This document shows positions 16,005 to 25,400 of a stretch of DNA of 28,571 nt, one piece after another. Origin of the DNA: JBBQZU01 sp038207425 (GTDB lineage Bacteria; Bacteroidota; Bacteroidia; Flavobacteriales_D; Cryomorphaceae); NCBI GenBank assembly GCA_038207425.1, contig JBBQZU010000033.1, forward strand, positions 1 to 28,571. The letters run 5' to 3'. The position numbers and the translations under genes are program-made. Below the pieces are notes generated by a model that was not told where the DNA came from, did not search any database, and saw nothing but the letters and a program-made list of their open reading frames with translations. Numbering within the stretch: position 1 is the first letter of the stretch; every line of letters begins with the position of its first letter.

Positions 16005-16031
16005 TTTGCGAAAGCAGCAGCAGTAGTTTTG
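16005..16031 (+). promoter_or_regulatory. Bacteroidota-type promoter for the secreted T9SS protein
   Basis: A TTTG at 16005-16008 is separated by 15 bp from TAGTTTTG at 16024-16031, which matches the -7 consensus TAnnTTTG. The expected transcript start is a few bases later, leaving a leader of about 25 nt before ATG 16062. The leader is A-rich (AAACTAAACGTT) with no Shine-Dalgarno. Confidence 0.55.
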
Positions 16032-16061
16032 CTCTGTAAATACAAACGAAAACTAAACGTT

Positions 16062-17192
16062 ATGAAAGCACTACAACTCATTGCGCTCGCTGCCATCGCT
16101 ATTGTGGTTGCGCACCCGGTAAAAGCTCAATCACATAATGAATTAGTGAAAGTGAGCATTATTCACCACGACGGCACTTCGCTGAAGCGCTGCGATACTA
16201 CATTCTTTTATAACGGAGTTTTCAAACGCGACGACCATTACCGGCTGAAGGGAATTGACTCCACACAGGTGCAGACTGTGAATGTGAACAGCATGAACCA
16301 CATTCTACCGGCTGTCCATAAGGTGGCGGTATGGATGATGGACAGCGCTGCTGAAATCGAACAGATGGAAATCGGTTCATAAGATGACCAAGGACGGGTA
16401 ATGATTGTAAAAAGGGTAATGGGTGGTGATGATACAGTGATCCCGACTTCAGGGGGTAAAACGGTTATGATTTTTGAAACATCTGAAACCGATGATATGG
16501 ACTCAACACCTGAAGATGTGCAACGACAGCTCGAAATGGCAGAAAAAATGAAAGCTGAAGCGATGAAGTGGGAGGAGAAAGCTGCGAAGGAGGGAGGAAG
16601 AGAATTCAAGAAAGTTGAGGTTCAGAAATTCGTAGATGCCTATGGTCATGTTAAAGTGAAAGCCAGGGGAAATGGCGAGGAAGTTGATCCGGCTACCGTT
16701 TATGTAAACGAAGACCAGAAGAATTTTGTAATCGAAACAGAAGATTTTGAAGGCGATGAGAGCAATAAAGTGATCATCATTCAAAAAGGAGAACTGTTAA
16801 GTGATGAAGCTATCATGAACATGGAAGTGGCACGCTTTCATGAAGCTCAGGCCCACAGGGCATTTGCCCTGGCGTTGGTATCAAGGATAAAGGCCGATGA
16901 AGCACAGAAACTTAACACCGTAAAAAAGAGTGAAAATGATGTGCGCGACTTACAATTTGCTCTCAATCCCGCTGAGGGAATATTCAGGCTGACTTTTGAA
17001 TTGCCAGAAGGCGGTGCAACGGCCATCCGTATTTACAATATGGAAGGAAAGGAAGTTTATGCTGAGAACCTCGTGAACTTCAGCGGTAACTACGACAATG
17101 AGATTGACGTGTCCAATCTCACTTCCGGAATGTATGTTCTGAATATACTCAGAGATGGAACAAGAATTGCTGAAAAGCTGATTGTGCAATAA
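16062..17192 (+). pseudogene. Secreted T9SS type A sorting-domain protein with an in-frame TAA
   Basis: The register runs 377 codons from ATG 16062 to TAA 17190-17192, with a single internal stop, TAA at 16380-16382 (codon 107). The start is chosen over TTG 16029, which lies in the promoter box, because ATG 16062 begins a clean signal peptide (MKALQLIALAAIAIVV, cleavage near KAQ). The middle is charged and partly helical (EMAEKMKAEAMKWEEKAAKEG), with no family I recognise. The last 80 or so residues are a Por-secretion tail (FALNPAEGIFRLTFELPEG ... IRIYNMEGKEVY ... LTSGMYVLNIL ... RIAEKLIVQ). The stop separates the signal peptide from the sorting tail, so neither piece alone could be a normal T9SS cargo. 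ATG 16401 could restart translation but would give a cytosolic product. The function is unknown; it may be regulated by the divergent two-component system. Confidence 0.75.
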
Positions 17193-17214
17193 ATACAGAT
17201 TGAACATGAAGGGC

Positions 17215-17242
17215 AAAAGCCACCCCGTACGGGGTGGCTTTT
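17215..17242. terminator. Bidirectional rho-independent terminator
   Basis: A perfect 12-bp stem, AAAAGCCACCCC / GGGGTGGCTTTT, closes a GTAC tetraloop and ends in a T-run on both strands. It lies between the secreted-protein gene (plus) and the convergent ABM-protein gene (minus), so it can serve both. Confidence 0.9.
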
Positions 17243-17269
17243 ATTGTAATGGTATAAAGGTGATTTTTC

Positions 17270-17635
17270 TCATATTCCATATTCGCGCTCTACTTTGGCA
17301 ATCCGAACGCGGTATGCACTGTACCAAGTGCTGCGGCCCCTGGACTGTGCCACGAGATGCTCTTCATGCTGTTTCCATTTGCGTATGCAGTCCAGATCCC
17401 TCCAATAAGAAACAGTGCTTCCTATGCCATCGCATGCTGATTCCACACCTAAAAATCCTTCCTGCTGTTTTGCCAGTTCTTCCATTTTCAGTGCCATGGC
17501 AGCATATCCGTTGTCGACTTCGGTTCGCAGCGAAGTGAAGATAACTGCGTAATACGGGGTGTTGTATGATTCTATAGCATTATGTTGAACAAAAATGGAG
17601 ATACGTGTTTCGCAAATTGACAGTCTGTGTTTCAA
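17270..17635 (-). CDS. Antibiotic biosynthesis monooxygenase (ABM)-fold family protein
   Basis: A 121-residue ORF. From about residue 28 it follows a conserved small ABM/dimeric alpha-beta barrel pattern: YYAVIFTSLRTEVDNGYAAM, then KQQEGFLGVESA, VSYWRDLDCIRKWKQHEEH and WYSAYRVRIAKVEREYGI. Such proteins are small cytoplasmic dimers; despite the name most have no proven oxygenase role, and the substrate here is unknown. The only ATG is at 17635, giving about 20 extra N-terminal residues compared with the conserved core, so the true start may lie further in. The gene begins 33 bp after the asnS stop on the same strand and is probably co-transcribed. It ends before the bidirectional terminator. 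Confidence 0.75.
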   Translation of the reverse strand: MKHRLSICETRISIFVQHNAIESYNTPYYAVIFTSLRTEVDNGYAAMALKMEELAKQQEGFLGVESACDGIGSTVSYWRDLDCIRKWKQHEEHLVAQSRGRSTWYSAYRVRIAKVEREYGI

Positions 17636-17668
17636 TTCGCAAGAACATGAAATGCGCAGTTTATGGCA

Positions 17669-19099
17669 TCAAAACTCACAGTTCTGTGGTGTTCTCGGGA
17701 ATGGGATTACATCGCGGATATTGGTCATACCCGTTACGAACATCACAAGTCTTTCGAAGCCCAGCCCGAAACCCGCGTGCTTGCAGGTTCCGAATTTTCG
17801 CGTTTCGAGGTACCACCAAACATGTTCTTCGGCTATACCCATTTCGCGGCAGCGGCGGCTCAGCACGTCCAGCCTCTCTTCACGTTGTGAACCGCCGGTA
17901 ATCTCACCCACTCCTGGAAAAAGAACGTCCATAGCAGCTACCGTTTTTTCATCATCGTTCAGGCGCATGTAGAATGCCTTGAATGAAGCGGGGTAATCTG
18001 TCAGAATTACAGGCTTTTCGAAATGCTTCTCAACCAGGTATCGCTCATGCTCACTTTGCAGATCGGTGCCCCATGCCACGGGATATTTGAATTTCTTTTT
18101 TTTGTATGGGGCAGAGTTCAGGAGTATTTCAATCGCCTCGGTATAGGTAAGGCGCTCAAAGCTATTGTCAACGATAAAGTTGAGCCTGGCAATCAAATCC
18201 ATACTGTGCCGCTGGTCCTGAGGTTTTGATTTTTCTTCTTCCACTTCGCGCTTTGCCAGGAAGTCGAGATCGTCGGTGCAATGGGTGAGCGTGAATTTAA
18301 CGAGGTACTTTAAAAAATTCTCGACCAGGTTCATATTGTCGGTGAGGTCGGCAAATGCCACTTCGGGTTCAATCATCCAAAACTCAGCGAGGTGGCGCGA
18401 AGTATTCGAATTTTCAGCCCGAAAAGTCGGCCCGAAAGTATAGACCTTACTTAGGGCGAGCGCTGCAAGTTCAGCCTCAAGCTGACCAGATACGGTAAGG
18501 TTGGCTTCTTTTCCGAAGAAATCCTGCGAAAAATCGACTTTCCCCTCAGGGGTCTTTGGCGCGTTAGAAAGGTCGAGTGTTGTAACGTGAAACATTTCAC
18601 CTGCGCCTTCAGCATCGCTACCGGTGATGATGGGGCTGTGAATATTAAAGAAACCTCTTTCGTGAAAGTAATGGTGAATAGCATAGCTGAGGGCATGTCT
18701 TACGCGAAAAATGGCTCCGAAGGTATTGGTGCGCACACGAAGATGGGCTTTTTCTCGCAAAAACTCCAGACTGTGTTTTTTAGGTTGGAGAGGGTATTCT
18801 TCGGGGTGGCTCTCACCGGCTATTTCTATTTGATTCACCTGAATTTCCACGGCTTGCCCTGCTCCTTTCGAAGCCACCAAATGACCCGAAAGGATAAGGG
18901 CTGTCCCTGTATTGATGCGCTTGAGTAGCGCTTCATCAAACTGCTCAAAGTCTACCACGCCCTGTATCGTATGGATAGTGCTTCCGTCGCTCAGTGCTAT
19001 GAAACGGTTGCTGCGAAAGGTGCGCACCCAGCCCGCTGCGGTTACGCTTTGGCCTGAAGGCGCTGTGGCGAGAAGGTCTTTTATGCTGGTACGTGACAT
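17669..19099 (-). CDS. asnS: Asparaginyl-tRNA synthetase
   Basis: A 476-residue class II aminoacyl-tRNA synthetase that charges tRNA-Asn with asparagine in the cytoplasm. Residues 18-110 or so are the OB-fold anticodon-binding domain (AAGWVRTFRSNRFIALSDGS). The catalytic core contains motif 2 (FGPTFRAENSNTSRHLAEFW) and motif 3 within the C-terminal GFGLGFERLVMFVTG, then NIRDVIPFPRTPQNCEF. The ending PRTPQNCEF and the segment GSDAEGAGEMFHV separate it from aspartyl- and lysyl-tRNA synthetases. Length is normal for bacteria and no catalytic motif is damaged. It is divergent from the TetR-efflux operon across 146 bp and is followed by the ABM-fold gene. Confidence 0.96.
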   Translation of the reverse strand: MSRTSIKDLLATAPSGQSVTAAGWVRTFRSNRFIALSDGSTIHTIQGVVDFEQFDEALLKRINTGTALILSGHLVASKGAGQAVEIQVNQIEIAGESHPEEYPLQPKKHSLEFLREKAHLRVRTNTFGAIFRVRHALSYAIHHYFHERGFFNIHSPIITGSDAEGAGEMFHVTTLDLSNAPKTPEGKVDFSQDFFGKEANLTVSGQLEAELAALALSKVYTFGPTFRAENSNTSRHLAEFWMIEPEVAFADLTDNMNLVENFLKYLVKFTLTHCTDDLDFLAKREVEEEKSKPQDQRHSMDLIARLNFIVDNSFERLTYTEAIEILLNSAPYKKKKFKYPVAWGTDLQSEHERYLVEKHFEKPVILTDYPASFKAFYMRLNDDEKTVAAMDVLFPGVGEITGGSQREERLDVLSRRCREMGIAEEHVWWYLETRKFGTCKHAGFGLGFERLVMFVTGMTNIRDVIPFPRTPQNCEF

Positions 19100-19164
19100 A
19101 GGTGCTTATTTTTTTGGGATACAAATGAACAACTTTCAACCGAGAGTGTCATAAAGGGAATTTT

Positions 19165-19236
19165 GGAAACTTTGTGACAAACGGAAACTAAAAATGATAA
19201 AAACGTTTCCATAGTGCGAAACGGTAGTTACATTTG
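19165..19236 (+). promoter_or_regulatory. Promoter and candidate TetR operator for the efflux operon
   Basis: TACATTTG at 19229-19236 matches TAnnTTTG and lies 9 bp before ATG 19246, implying a very short leader. Upstream, GGAAAC occurs at 19165-19170 and 19183-19188 and its inverse GTTTCC at 19205-19210. The pair ACGGAAAC (19181-19188) and GTTTCCAT (19205-19212) is an imperfect inverted repeat (7 of 8). These could be repressor sites for the TetR protein. No convincing -33 element is seen. Confidence 0.4.
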
Positions 19237-19245
19237 CACCCGATT

Positions 19246-19884
19246 ATGACAGACACTCAACCCAACGACGCGAAATTAAGCCGGATTGTAAGCGACTCGA
19301 TCAAGGTTTTCATGACCTACGGAATTAAGAGCATTACCATGGACGATATTGCCAAGCACCTCGGCATGTCGAAGAAAACTTTGTATCAGCATATCATCGA
19401 CAAGAATGACCTTGTGCAAAGGTGTGTGGATTTCGACTGCTCTGCAGACGAAAAGCAGCTTCAAGCCATCATTTCGCAAAAGCTTAATGCCATTGAGGAG
19501 TACATCGCAATAAGCAAGTATATCGTGAATCAGATCCGCTCGGTGCATCCTTCAATTTTCTACGATCTTGAAAAGTATTATCCTGAAGCGTGGAAGAAAA
19601 TGCACATCACCCGACAGGATTTTGCAGGAGAGGTCATTTCGGGCAATATTAGAAAGGGCATTGAAGAAGGCTATTTCCGTGAAGACCTCAATGTGGAGAT
19701 CATGACCCGATTGTGGGTTGCGCGAATGAATGTCATTTTCGATCCACGCCTTTTCCCGATGCAGGAGTTTGACCTTGTGGAAGTGTACGAGCAAATGTTC
19801 GTACATCAAATACGAGGCCTTGCCAGCAAAAAGGGATTGAAATTTTTAGAGAAACACTTCAAACCAAACACCAAAAAGAGCTAA
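19246..19884 (+). CDS. TetR/AcrR-family transcriptional regulator
   Basis: A 212-residue regulator. ATG 19246 is preferred to TTG 19234, which lies in the promoter box. The N-terminal helix-turn-helix spans about residues 11-57, with ITMDDIAKHLGMSKKTLYQH the recognisable core. The C-terminal ligand-binding and dimerisation part is divergent, as is normal. It is the first gene of a TetR - TolC - HlyD - RND cluster, a common local-repressor arrangement for efflux pumps. The TolC gene starts 2 bp after its stop. It probably represses its own operon until a pump substrate binds; the ligand cannot be inferred. Confidence 0.9.
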   Translation: MTDTQPNDAKLSRIVSDSIKVFMTYGIKSITMDDIAKHLGMSKKTLYQHIIDKNDLVQRCVDFDCSADEKQLQAIISQKLNAIEEYIAISKYIVNQIRSVHPSIFYDLEKYYPEAWKKMHITRQDFAGEVISGNIRKGIEEGYFREDLNVEIMTRLWVARMNVIFDPRLFPMQEFDLVEVYEQMFVHQIRGLASKKGLKFLEKHFKPNTKKS

Positions 19885-19886
19885 AC

Positions 19887-21221
19887 ATGATGATTCGCAA
19901 CATGTGTATTTTGACCCTGCTCTCCATGTCACTTGCAGCGAGCGGGCAGTCGCTGCCACTCTCACTTAAGGAAGCACAGGCAATGGCCATAGACAGCAGC
20001 TACGCCATGCGCGACAGCCGCTTCAATACTGAGAAGAAAATTATGGAAGTTAAGGAGGTACTCGCAATAGGGTTCCCGCAAATAAACGGAAACGTTGAAT
20101 ACCAGAATTTTCTGCAGCTTCCGGTTAGTTTAATACCAAACGATTTCAATGGCGGTACTCCGGGCACTTTTACCGAAGTGCAATTCGGGGTACCATACAA
20201 CCTTACTGCGAGTATTACGGCATCGCAACTTATTTTTGACGGTACCTATATTGTAGGTCTCAAAGCTTCGAAAACCGTAGTTGAGCTTTCCAGAAATCTG
20301 GAAGGTAAAACAGCGCAACAAATAAAAATACAAGTCGCCGAAGCGTATCATACCGCCTTGCTTGCCGAAGAGAACCTGAAACTGCTCAGCCAGAATCTCG
20401 AAAACATCAACAAAACTCTTGGCGATGCGAAGGCCACTTATGAAGCAGGCCTTGCTGAAGAGCAGGATGTAGACCAACTCTTGCTAAATAAGAATCAAAT
20501 AGAAATAAACATTAGCAACAGCCGACGGTTTCTTGATATAGCCACCCAGACGCTCAACTTTGTTATTGGCCTGAGACTCGATATGCCTATTGTGCTCACC
20601 GATAAAATCGAAACGTTGGTAAGTCTCAACAACTCACCCGAATATTTGCAGGCAGAGCCAAATTACGAAACCCATCCTGATATGCTTTTGGCCAAAAGCA
20701 ATCTCGAAGTAGGTCAACTGAACCTACGCGGCCAAAAAGCGGCCTATTATCCCAGCCTGTCGGCTTTCTTCACCCACCAGCAAAACGCCCAGCGAAACAG
20801 TTTCAACTTCGCCAGTGGCAATGAGCCGTGGTTTCCGGCTACCATTGTGGGAGCAAATCTTAAAGTGCCTATCTGGAGCAGCTTTCAGCGAAATGCAAGG
20901 GTGAGCCAGGCAGAGATAGGAGTGCGGCAAAACACCATGCAACTGGAGCAGACTGAAGAGAGTCTGAAACTTGAAGTAACCCGTGCCAGAAGCAATTTTG
21001 ACAATTCACTGAAAACCTGGAATAATCAAAAACAAAGCATAGCCCTGGCGCAAAAAATATTGAACAATACTTCTGTGAAATACAGCGAAGGAATAGCAGG
21101 CAGTTTCGAGCTCAACGTGGCCCAGAGCCAGTTGCTCACTGAACAGAGTCGCTTTATACAGGCAGCCTTTGACCTGCTTTCGGCAAAACAACAACTTGAC
21201 AAGGCACTAAACACATACTAA
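19887..21221 (+). CDS. TolC-family outer-membrane efflux protein
   Basis: A 444-residue protein with a signal peptide (hydrophobic run ILTLLSMSLAASG). It has two internally similar halves rich in long amphipathic helices, as in TolC channels. Typical elements are LPLSLKEAQAMAIDSS near the N-terminus, TASQLIFDGTYIVGL, YHTALLAEENLKLLSQNLEN, and in the second half GANLKVPIWSSFQRNARVSQAEIG and LLSAKQQLDKALNTY at the end. It would form the trimeric outer-membrane exit duct for the RND pump encoded downstream. ATG 19887 is followed directly by a second ATG; either could be used. It is co-transcribed with the regulator upstream and the adaptor gene 28 bp downstream. Confidence 0.92.
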   Translation: MMIRNMCILTLLSMSLAASGQSLPLSLKEAQAMAIDSSYAMRDSRFNTEKKIMEVKEVLAIGFPQINGNVEYQNFLQLPVSLIPNDFNGGTPGTFTEVQFGVPYNLTASITASQLIFDGTYIVGLKASKTVVELSRNLEGKTAQQIKIQVAEAYHTALLAEENLKLLSQNLENINKTLGDAKATYEAGLAEEQDVDQLLLNKNQIEINISNSRRFLDIATQTLNFVIGLRLDMPIVLTDKIETLVSLNNSPEYLQAEPNYETHPDMLLAKSNLEVGQLNLRGQKAAYYPSLSAFFTHQQNAQRNSFNFASGNEPWFPATIVGANLKVPIWSSFQRNARVSQAEIGVRQNTMQLEQTEESLKLEVTRARSNFDNSLKTWNNQKQSIALAQKILNNTSVKYSEGIAGSFELNVAQSQLLTEQSRFIQAAFDLLSAKQQLDKALNTY

Positions 21222-21249
21222 CCGTAGCAACACCAAATACTTGAACAAC

Positions 21250-22395
21250 ATGAAAAACATTCTTCGCATCCTGGTATTCGCAACACTTGGAGCCGTATCG
21301 TTTACTGCCTGCGGAGGTGGTGAGCAAACCGAATTGCAAAAACTCATTTCCGAAAGGGATTCGCTTCGCGTTATTCGCGATGGAACTGAAGTGCGAATTC
21401 TTGAACTTGAAGCCCTTATTGCCGAGCTTGACACCACCGTAGAACGCTCCCTGGTTACTACCTACACGCCTATTATCAGCACCTTTCAGCATTTTTTTGA
21501 AGTGTATGGTAATGTAGATACTGATAAAGCAGCTACACTATTTCCAGAAACACCTGGAATGGTGCAGCAAATTCTTGTGAGCGAAGGCGATAATGTAAAG
21601 CGCGGGCAGGTTTTGATCAGACTCGATTCAGATGTGCTTTCGCGAAATATCGCTGAATTGGAAACATCGCTGGAACTAGCCAAGGTACTCTACGACAAAC
21701 AAAAAAGACTTTGGGAGCAAAAAGTGGGTAGCGAAGTTCAATACCTCGAGGCCAAGAACAGGAAGGAATCGATTGAAAATTCGATCGCCACCCTGCAGGA
21801 ACAAACCAGCAAATCAACGGTTCGCGCACCATTCGACGGGGTAGTGGATAAAATTTTTCCAAAGATTGGCGAGATAGCATCGGGCCAGCAGCCTTTAGTC
21901 AGGATTGTAAATCTGGACGATGTATACGTTACTTCAGAAGTATCAGAGCGGTATATAGGCAAAGTAAAAGCCGGTGACCAAGTTGCGGTAGTTGTCAACA
22001 GAACAGACACCCTACATTCGAAAATTACTCGGGTAGGCACCTTTATCAACCCAAACAACCGGACATTTGAAATTAAGGTTGATTTGGATGGAATAGTCAG
22101 GAATGTGAAGCCAAATTCATTGGTAGTTCTTAAAATAAACGACTACAGCAAGCCGGAATCTATTGCCATACCTTCATCGCTCATCATGCAGGACGGAAAA
22201 GGCAGCGATTATGTGTTTGTAGTAGAGCGCAATGGAAGTAATACTTCTGTTGCGAAGAAGCGAAATATTACCACAGGAATGCGATACCTCGGTACCACGG
22301 TAATAGAAGCCGGACTCGACTTGTCTACGCCAATCATAGACAAAGGATCGCGCAGCGTGCGCGAAGGCGATGTAGTGGAAATAATAATAATGTAA
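21250..22395 (+). CDS. RND efflux periplasmic adaptor lipoprotein (HlyD/MFP family)
   Basis: A 381-residue adaptor linking the inner-membrane RND pump to the TolC duct. ATG 21250 is chosen over TTG 21241 because it begins a lipoprotein signal whose lipobox SFTAC puts the modified cysteine at residue 21. A short N-terminal coiled-coil (LQKLISERDSLRVIRD) follows. Then come the lipoyl half-motif VSEGDNVKRGQVLIRLD, the helical hairpin, the second half-motif STVRAPFDGVVDKIFPKIGE, and the beta-barrel region (VYVTSEVSERYIGKVKAGD). The extra coiled-coil ahead of the lipoyl domain is a visible addition to the minimal fold. The RND gene starts 19 bp downstream. Confidence 0.92.
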   Translation: MKNILRILVFATLGAVSFTACGGGEQTELQKLISERDSLRVIRDGTEVRILELEALIAELDTTVERSLVTTYTPIISTFQHFFEVYGNVDTDKAATLFPETPGMVQQILVSEGDNVKRGQVLIRLDSDVLSRNIAELETSLELAKVLYDKQKRLWEQKVGSEVQYLEAKNRKESIENSIATLQEQTSKSTVRAPFDGVVDKIFPKIGEIASGQQPLVRIVNLDDVYVTSEVSERYIGKVKAGDQVAVVVNRTDTLHSKITRVGTFINPNNRTFEIKVDLDGIVRNVKPNSLVVLKINDYSKPESIAIPSSLIMQDGKGSDYVFVVERNGSNTSVAKKRNITTGMRYLGTTVIEAGLDLSTPIIDKGSRSVREGDVVEIIIM

Positions 22396-22414
22396 TTCCC
22401 TCAAACAGGCTATC

Positions 22415-25400
22415 ATGAAATTATTAAAAAAGGGCGACAAAGGGTACAAAGAGTTTGGGCTCTCTACATTGGCAATCAATAACAGAACAACCGTATTCGT
22501 GTTGGGATTTATTATCCTCTTCGGAGGTGTAATAGCCTACACAAATATGCCAAAAGAGAGTTTTCCAGATGTGGTAACCCCCGAAATCTATGTGGGCACC
22601 GCATATCCCGGTAATTCACCGCTTGATATTGAGAAGCTTATTACCAGACCCTTCGAGAAGGAGCTCAATACCATTTCGGGTGTAGATGAGATCAACTCTA
22701 CAAGCATGCAGGGCTATTCTACCATTCAGGTGAAATTCACTTTTGACATTACACCCGAAGAAGCTCTAAGAAAAGTAAAGGACAAAATTGATATTGCGAA
22801 AAGCGACAAGGACTTTCCGCAGGACCTGCCCGCTGATCCGAACATATTTGAGATGAATTTTTCTGAGCTCATCCCAATTATGAATATCAACCTTTCAGGT
22901 GATTATTCCATTGAGCAACTCAAAGAATACGCTGAGCATCTCGAAGATAAGATTGAAGACCTTTCGGAAATTACCAAAGTAGAAATACGCGGTGTAATGG
23001 ATAAAGAAGTGAAGGTAGATCTTGACCTGCTCGCGATGGAAGCTATGCAAATCAATTTCGACGACGTATCGAATGCCATAGCCTCGGAGAACACCACCAT
23101 ATCTGGTGGAGACCTGCTCGTAGATGAATTCAGAAGAAATGTGCGCGTGATTGGTGAGTTTAGTAATGTAGACGAAATAGGTGATGTAATTGTAAAGCGC
23201 GAAAACCAGGAAGTAGTTTACCTGAAAAACATTGCGCAGATATCATTTGGAGAAAAAGATAAAGAAAGCTATGCCCGAGAGTATACAAGGCCAGTAGTAA
23301 TGGTAGATATTATGAAACGCGCTGGCGAGAATCTCATCGATGTTTCAGATAAAATAAACGCTATTCTGGCAGAAGCCAGCACGGACGTTTTTCCGCGCGA
23401 TCTCCAGGTATCCATCACCAATAATATGAGCGATGATACCCGCACACAGGTTGATGAGCTCGAAAACAGTATTATTTTCGGGGTACTTCTTGTTACAGGG
23501 GTATTGCTATTTTTCCTCGGGCTTAGAAATGCTTTGTTTGTCGGTATAGCCATTCCACTCTCTATGTTGATGAGCTTCATGATACTTGGAGCACTCGGTA
23601 TTACGCTAAACGTAATGGTGCTTTTTGGGTTGGTGCTTGCTCTAGGTATGCTTGTAGACAATGGAATTGTGGTGGTGGAAAACGTGTACCGCCTTATGGA
23701 GCAGGGCTATTCGCCAATAGAGGCTTCTAAGCTAGGAGTAGGTGAAGTTGCCGTGCCAATCATAGCTTCTACCGCTACCACGCTGGCGGCATTTTTACCC
23801 TTGGCTTTTTGGCCGGGACTTATGGGCGAATTTATGTTCTACCTACCTGTATGTCTAATCATTGTACTGAGCTCGTCGCTTTTTGTGGCATTGGTTATCA
23901 ATCCGGTGTTTACTTCTGTTTTTATGAAAGTAGGCGAAGAAGAAATAGACCCTAAACGGATGCTTCGCAACAGCGTAATCTTTATTGCTGTAGGTGCATT
24001 GGTTGATCTTATAGGCCTTTCTACAGAATCTAAAACCCTGGTTTCTATGGGTAATCTTTCAGTAATTATTGGTCTTTTTGGTATATTGAATATTTTCATT
24101 CTCAGACCCGGTGCAAGCACATTGCAGAATAAGTGGCTTCCCTCGCTTGAGAATTTCTATCAGCGATTTTTAAGGTATGCCCTTGCGGGGAAAAGACCTT
24201 ATGCATTCCTGGCGGGCACTTTTGGTTTGCTGATATTTTCGCTTATGCTGTTTGCAGTTTTCCCTCCCAAGGTGGAATTTTTTCCGGTAAATGAACCGCA
24301 ATACCTGAATGTGTTCATTGAAAACCCCATCGGAACAGATATTGAAGAGACCAACCGTGTTACCAAACAGCTTGAAGAGCGCGTGATAACTGCACTCGAC
24401 AAGTATTTTGAAAATACACCCAACGGCAGAGAATCATTTCTCGTAAAGGCTATTATCGGCCAGGTAGGTGAAGGCACGAGTGACCCTGTACAAGGTCCGT
24501 CCATGGCGAATACCCCACACAAGGCCCGTATTACTGTCCAATTTGCGAAGTTTCAGGACCGAAAGGGCTTCAGCACCAGCGATGTGCTGGAAGAGGTGCG
24601 CTTCGCCGTAAAGGGATTTCCTGGTACTCAGATTACCGTTAGCAAAAATGAAGCAGGGCCACCACAAGGTGCTCCGATCAACATTGAAGTGCGCGGTGAT
24701 GATTACGACAAAGTGATGGCCGATGCAATTGCTTTCAGAAATTTTATCAACCAGCGAAATATAGCCGGTATCGAAGAATTGAAGCTCGATGTTGAACTTG
24801 GTAAGCCCGAAATGCCCATCATCATTGACCGTGACAAAGCCCGCCGTCTTGACCTGAGTACCTACCAGATTGGCGATGCGCTCAGAACGGCCCTTTTCGG
24901 AAAAGAAGTTTCTACTTATAAAGATGGGGAAGATGATTATCCAATCAATATGCGCCTTATGAAACACTACCGTGACAATGAAGACGCCTTGATGAATATG
25001 CGCCTTACCTTCCGCGATCAAGCTTCGGGTAAGATCAAGCAAGTGCCCATATCAAGCGTGGCTGAGGCACAGAAGAGTTCCACATTCAGCGCAGTGAAGC
25101 GCCGTGATCTCGACAGGGTAGTAACCATTTCGAGCAATGTACTCGTTGATTACAATGCCAATGAGATAGTAGCCCGCATAAAAGACCTGGTGCCGGAATA
25201 CGAACTTGATAAAACCAATGAAATTCGGTTTACAGGCATGCAGGAAGAGCAAGCAGAAGAATTTGCTTTTCTCAGCACTGCTCTGGCAATAGCGCTGTTT
25301 CTCATTATACTCATCATCACCGCTCAGTTCAACTCCATTTCCACCCCTTTTATTATTGCGTTTTCAGTCTTATTTAGTCTTATCGGGGTATTCCTTGGGC

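Noticed and set aside
14272..17192. Reassigned stop codons (TAG or TAA as sense) in this organism
   Set aside because: TAG ends the PorP/SprF, DtxR, RND and dxs genes exactly where the protein families end, and TAA ends others, so no general recoding is supported.
16401..17192. An independent gene starting at ATG 16401
   Set aside because: It is in the same frame as the upstream signal-peptide ORF, lacks a signal peptide and yet carries a T9SS sorting tail; it is better explained as the second part of one interrupted gene.
17215..17242. Riboswitch or attenuator reading of the strong hairpin
   Set aside because: It lies between convergent genes, is perfectly symmetric and has T-runs on both strands, so a bidirectional terminator explains it.
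19234..19245. TTG 19234 as start of the TetR gene
   Set aside because: It overlaps the TACATTTG promoter box; ATG 19246 is the natural start.
24434..25042. Minus-strand 202-codon ORF
   Set aside because: It lies wholly inside the RND permease gene in antisense and has no recognisable motif or start context.
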